Origin: Rufibacter roseolus
Lineage (GTDB): Bacteria; Bacteroidota; Bacteroidia; Cytophagales; Hymenobacteraceae
DNA length: 64,000 bases
Direction of reading: 5' to 3'
Assembly: GCF_017916365.1 (NCBI RefSeq)
Contig: NZ_JAFMSU010000001.1
Span: forward strand, 2,075,028-2,139,027
Part shown: in pieces, positions 63,755-64,000 of the stretch
How positions within the stretch are numbered: the stretch's first letter is position 1
How the letters are laid out: each line of letters starts with the position of its first letter
Made by a program: the position numbers and the translations under genes
The notes under the pieces: generated by a model
Databases searched by the model: none
Seen by the model: the letters and a program-made list of their open reading frames with translations, nothing else
What the model was told of the DNA's origin: nothing

Positions 63755-64000
63755 TAAGACACCACCTGTAAATTCCTTTGAATAAATTAGAATATTTTTA
63801 AGTTATCTGTTGGTGTTATAGGTAAGTTTTCTTTTGCTGTTAATTATATTTTCTTGGTTTTAGTGTCACAAGAAGATAGAAGAAATAATAAAATGAATCT
63901 TACAATTAAGTTATTTATGGTTTATCTAATGAAATGTTGAATCTTTATGATAATGCTATAAACTCATTAATTCCACAAAATTATTTATAATCTGACTCTA

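Overview
The window looks like a chromosomal segment of a member of the Bacteroidota, most likely of the Hymenobacteraceae (Rufibacter/Pontibacter-like). The genus is an inference. The phylum is well supported: three proteins with type IX secretion (T9SS) sorting domains, a PorP/SprF-type outer-membrane protein, two SusC/SusD pairs, a fused DAHP synthase-chorismate mutase, a WbqC protein, a short Bacteroidota-style TonB, and TAnnTTTG promoter elements.

Bases 1-47,072 read as ordinary core chromosome. In order they hold: the 3' part of a secreted T9SS nuclease; gamma-glutamyltransferase; PorP/SprF; a Cys/Met-type PLP enzyme; a C-terminal processing protease; TonB; a glycine-zipper stress protein; a sigma factor with a membrane protein that joins an anti-sigma-like cytoplasmic part to a trypsin-like protease; proline dehydrogenase; a shikimate block (aroG-chorismate mutase, aroB, aroA); a DUF4142 lipoprotein; a B12-binding-protein-like fold; a GNAT; an M42 peptidase; an acyl-CoA carboxylase beta subunit; ClpC; WbqC; an LLM flavin oxidoreductase; an LpxL-like acyltransferase; two divergent SUS-type loci (30.4-35.0 kb and 36.1-41.4 kb); an M28 peptidase; a Sua5-type threonylcarbamoyl-AMP synthase; MltG; a thioesterase; and a BrkB-family membrane protein. 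Gene borders in this part are dotted with strong hairpins and a recurrent GGCCTGTTTTC/GAAAACAGGCC palindrome.

At 47,073-47,157 there is a tRNA-Ser(TGA). From the 3' side of its acceptor stem, a sequence of about 350 bp runs on that is repeated in direct orientation 8.7 kb further on (47,149-47,496 and 55,826-56,175, about 95% identical). This is the signature of a tRNA-targeted island, possibly two related elements in tandem. The first unit holds an orphan response regulator, a PHP-like hydrolase gene broken by two +1 frameshifts, and a two-gene secreted module (a right-handed beta-helix protein plus a T9SS protein with four 77-residue repeats).

Beyond the second repeat copy come another T9SS protein and a minus-strand sensory cluster: a triple-PAS protein with no kinase core, a CZB-like protein whose usual zinc ligands all appear replaced, three paralogous STAS/SEC14-like small proteins and a GAF protein. 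No integrase, transposase or CRISPR array is visible. The most unusual part is this kinase-less sensory cluster lying beside the duplicated tRNA-Ser junction.
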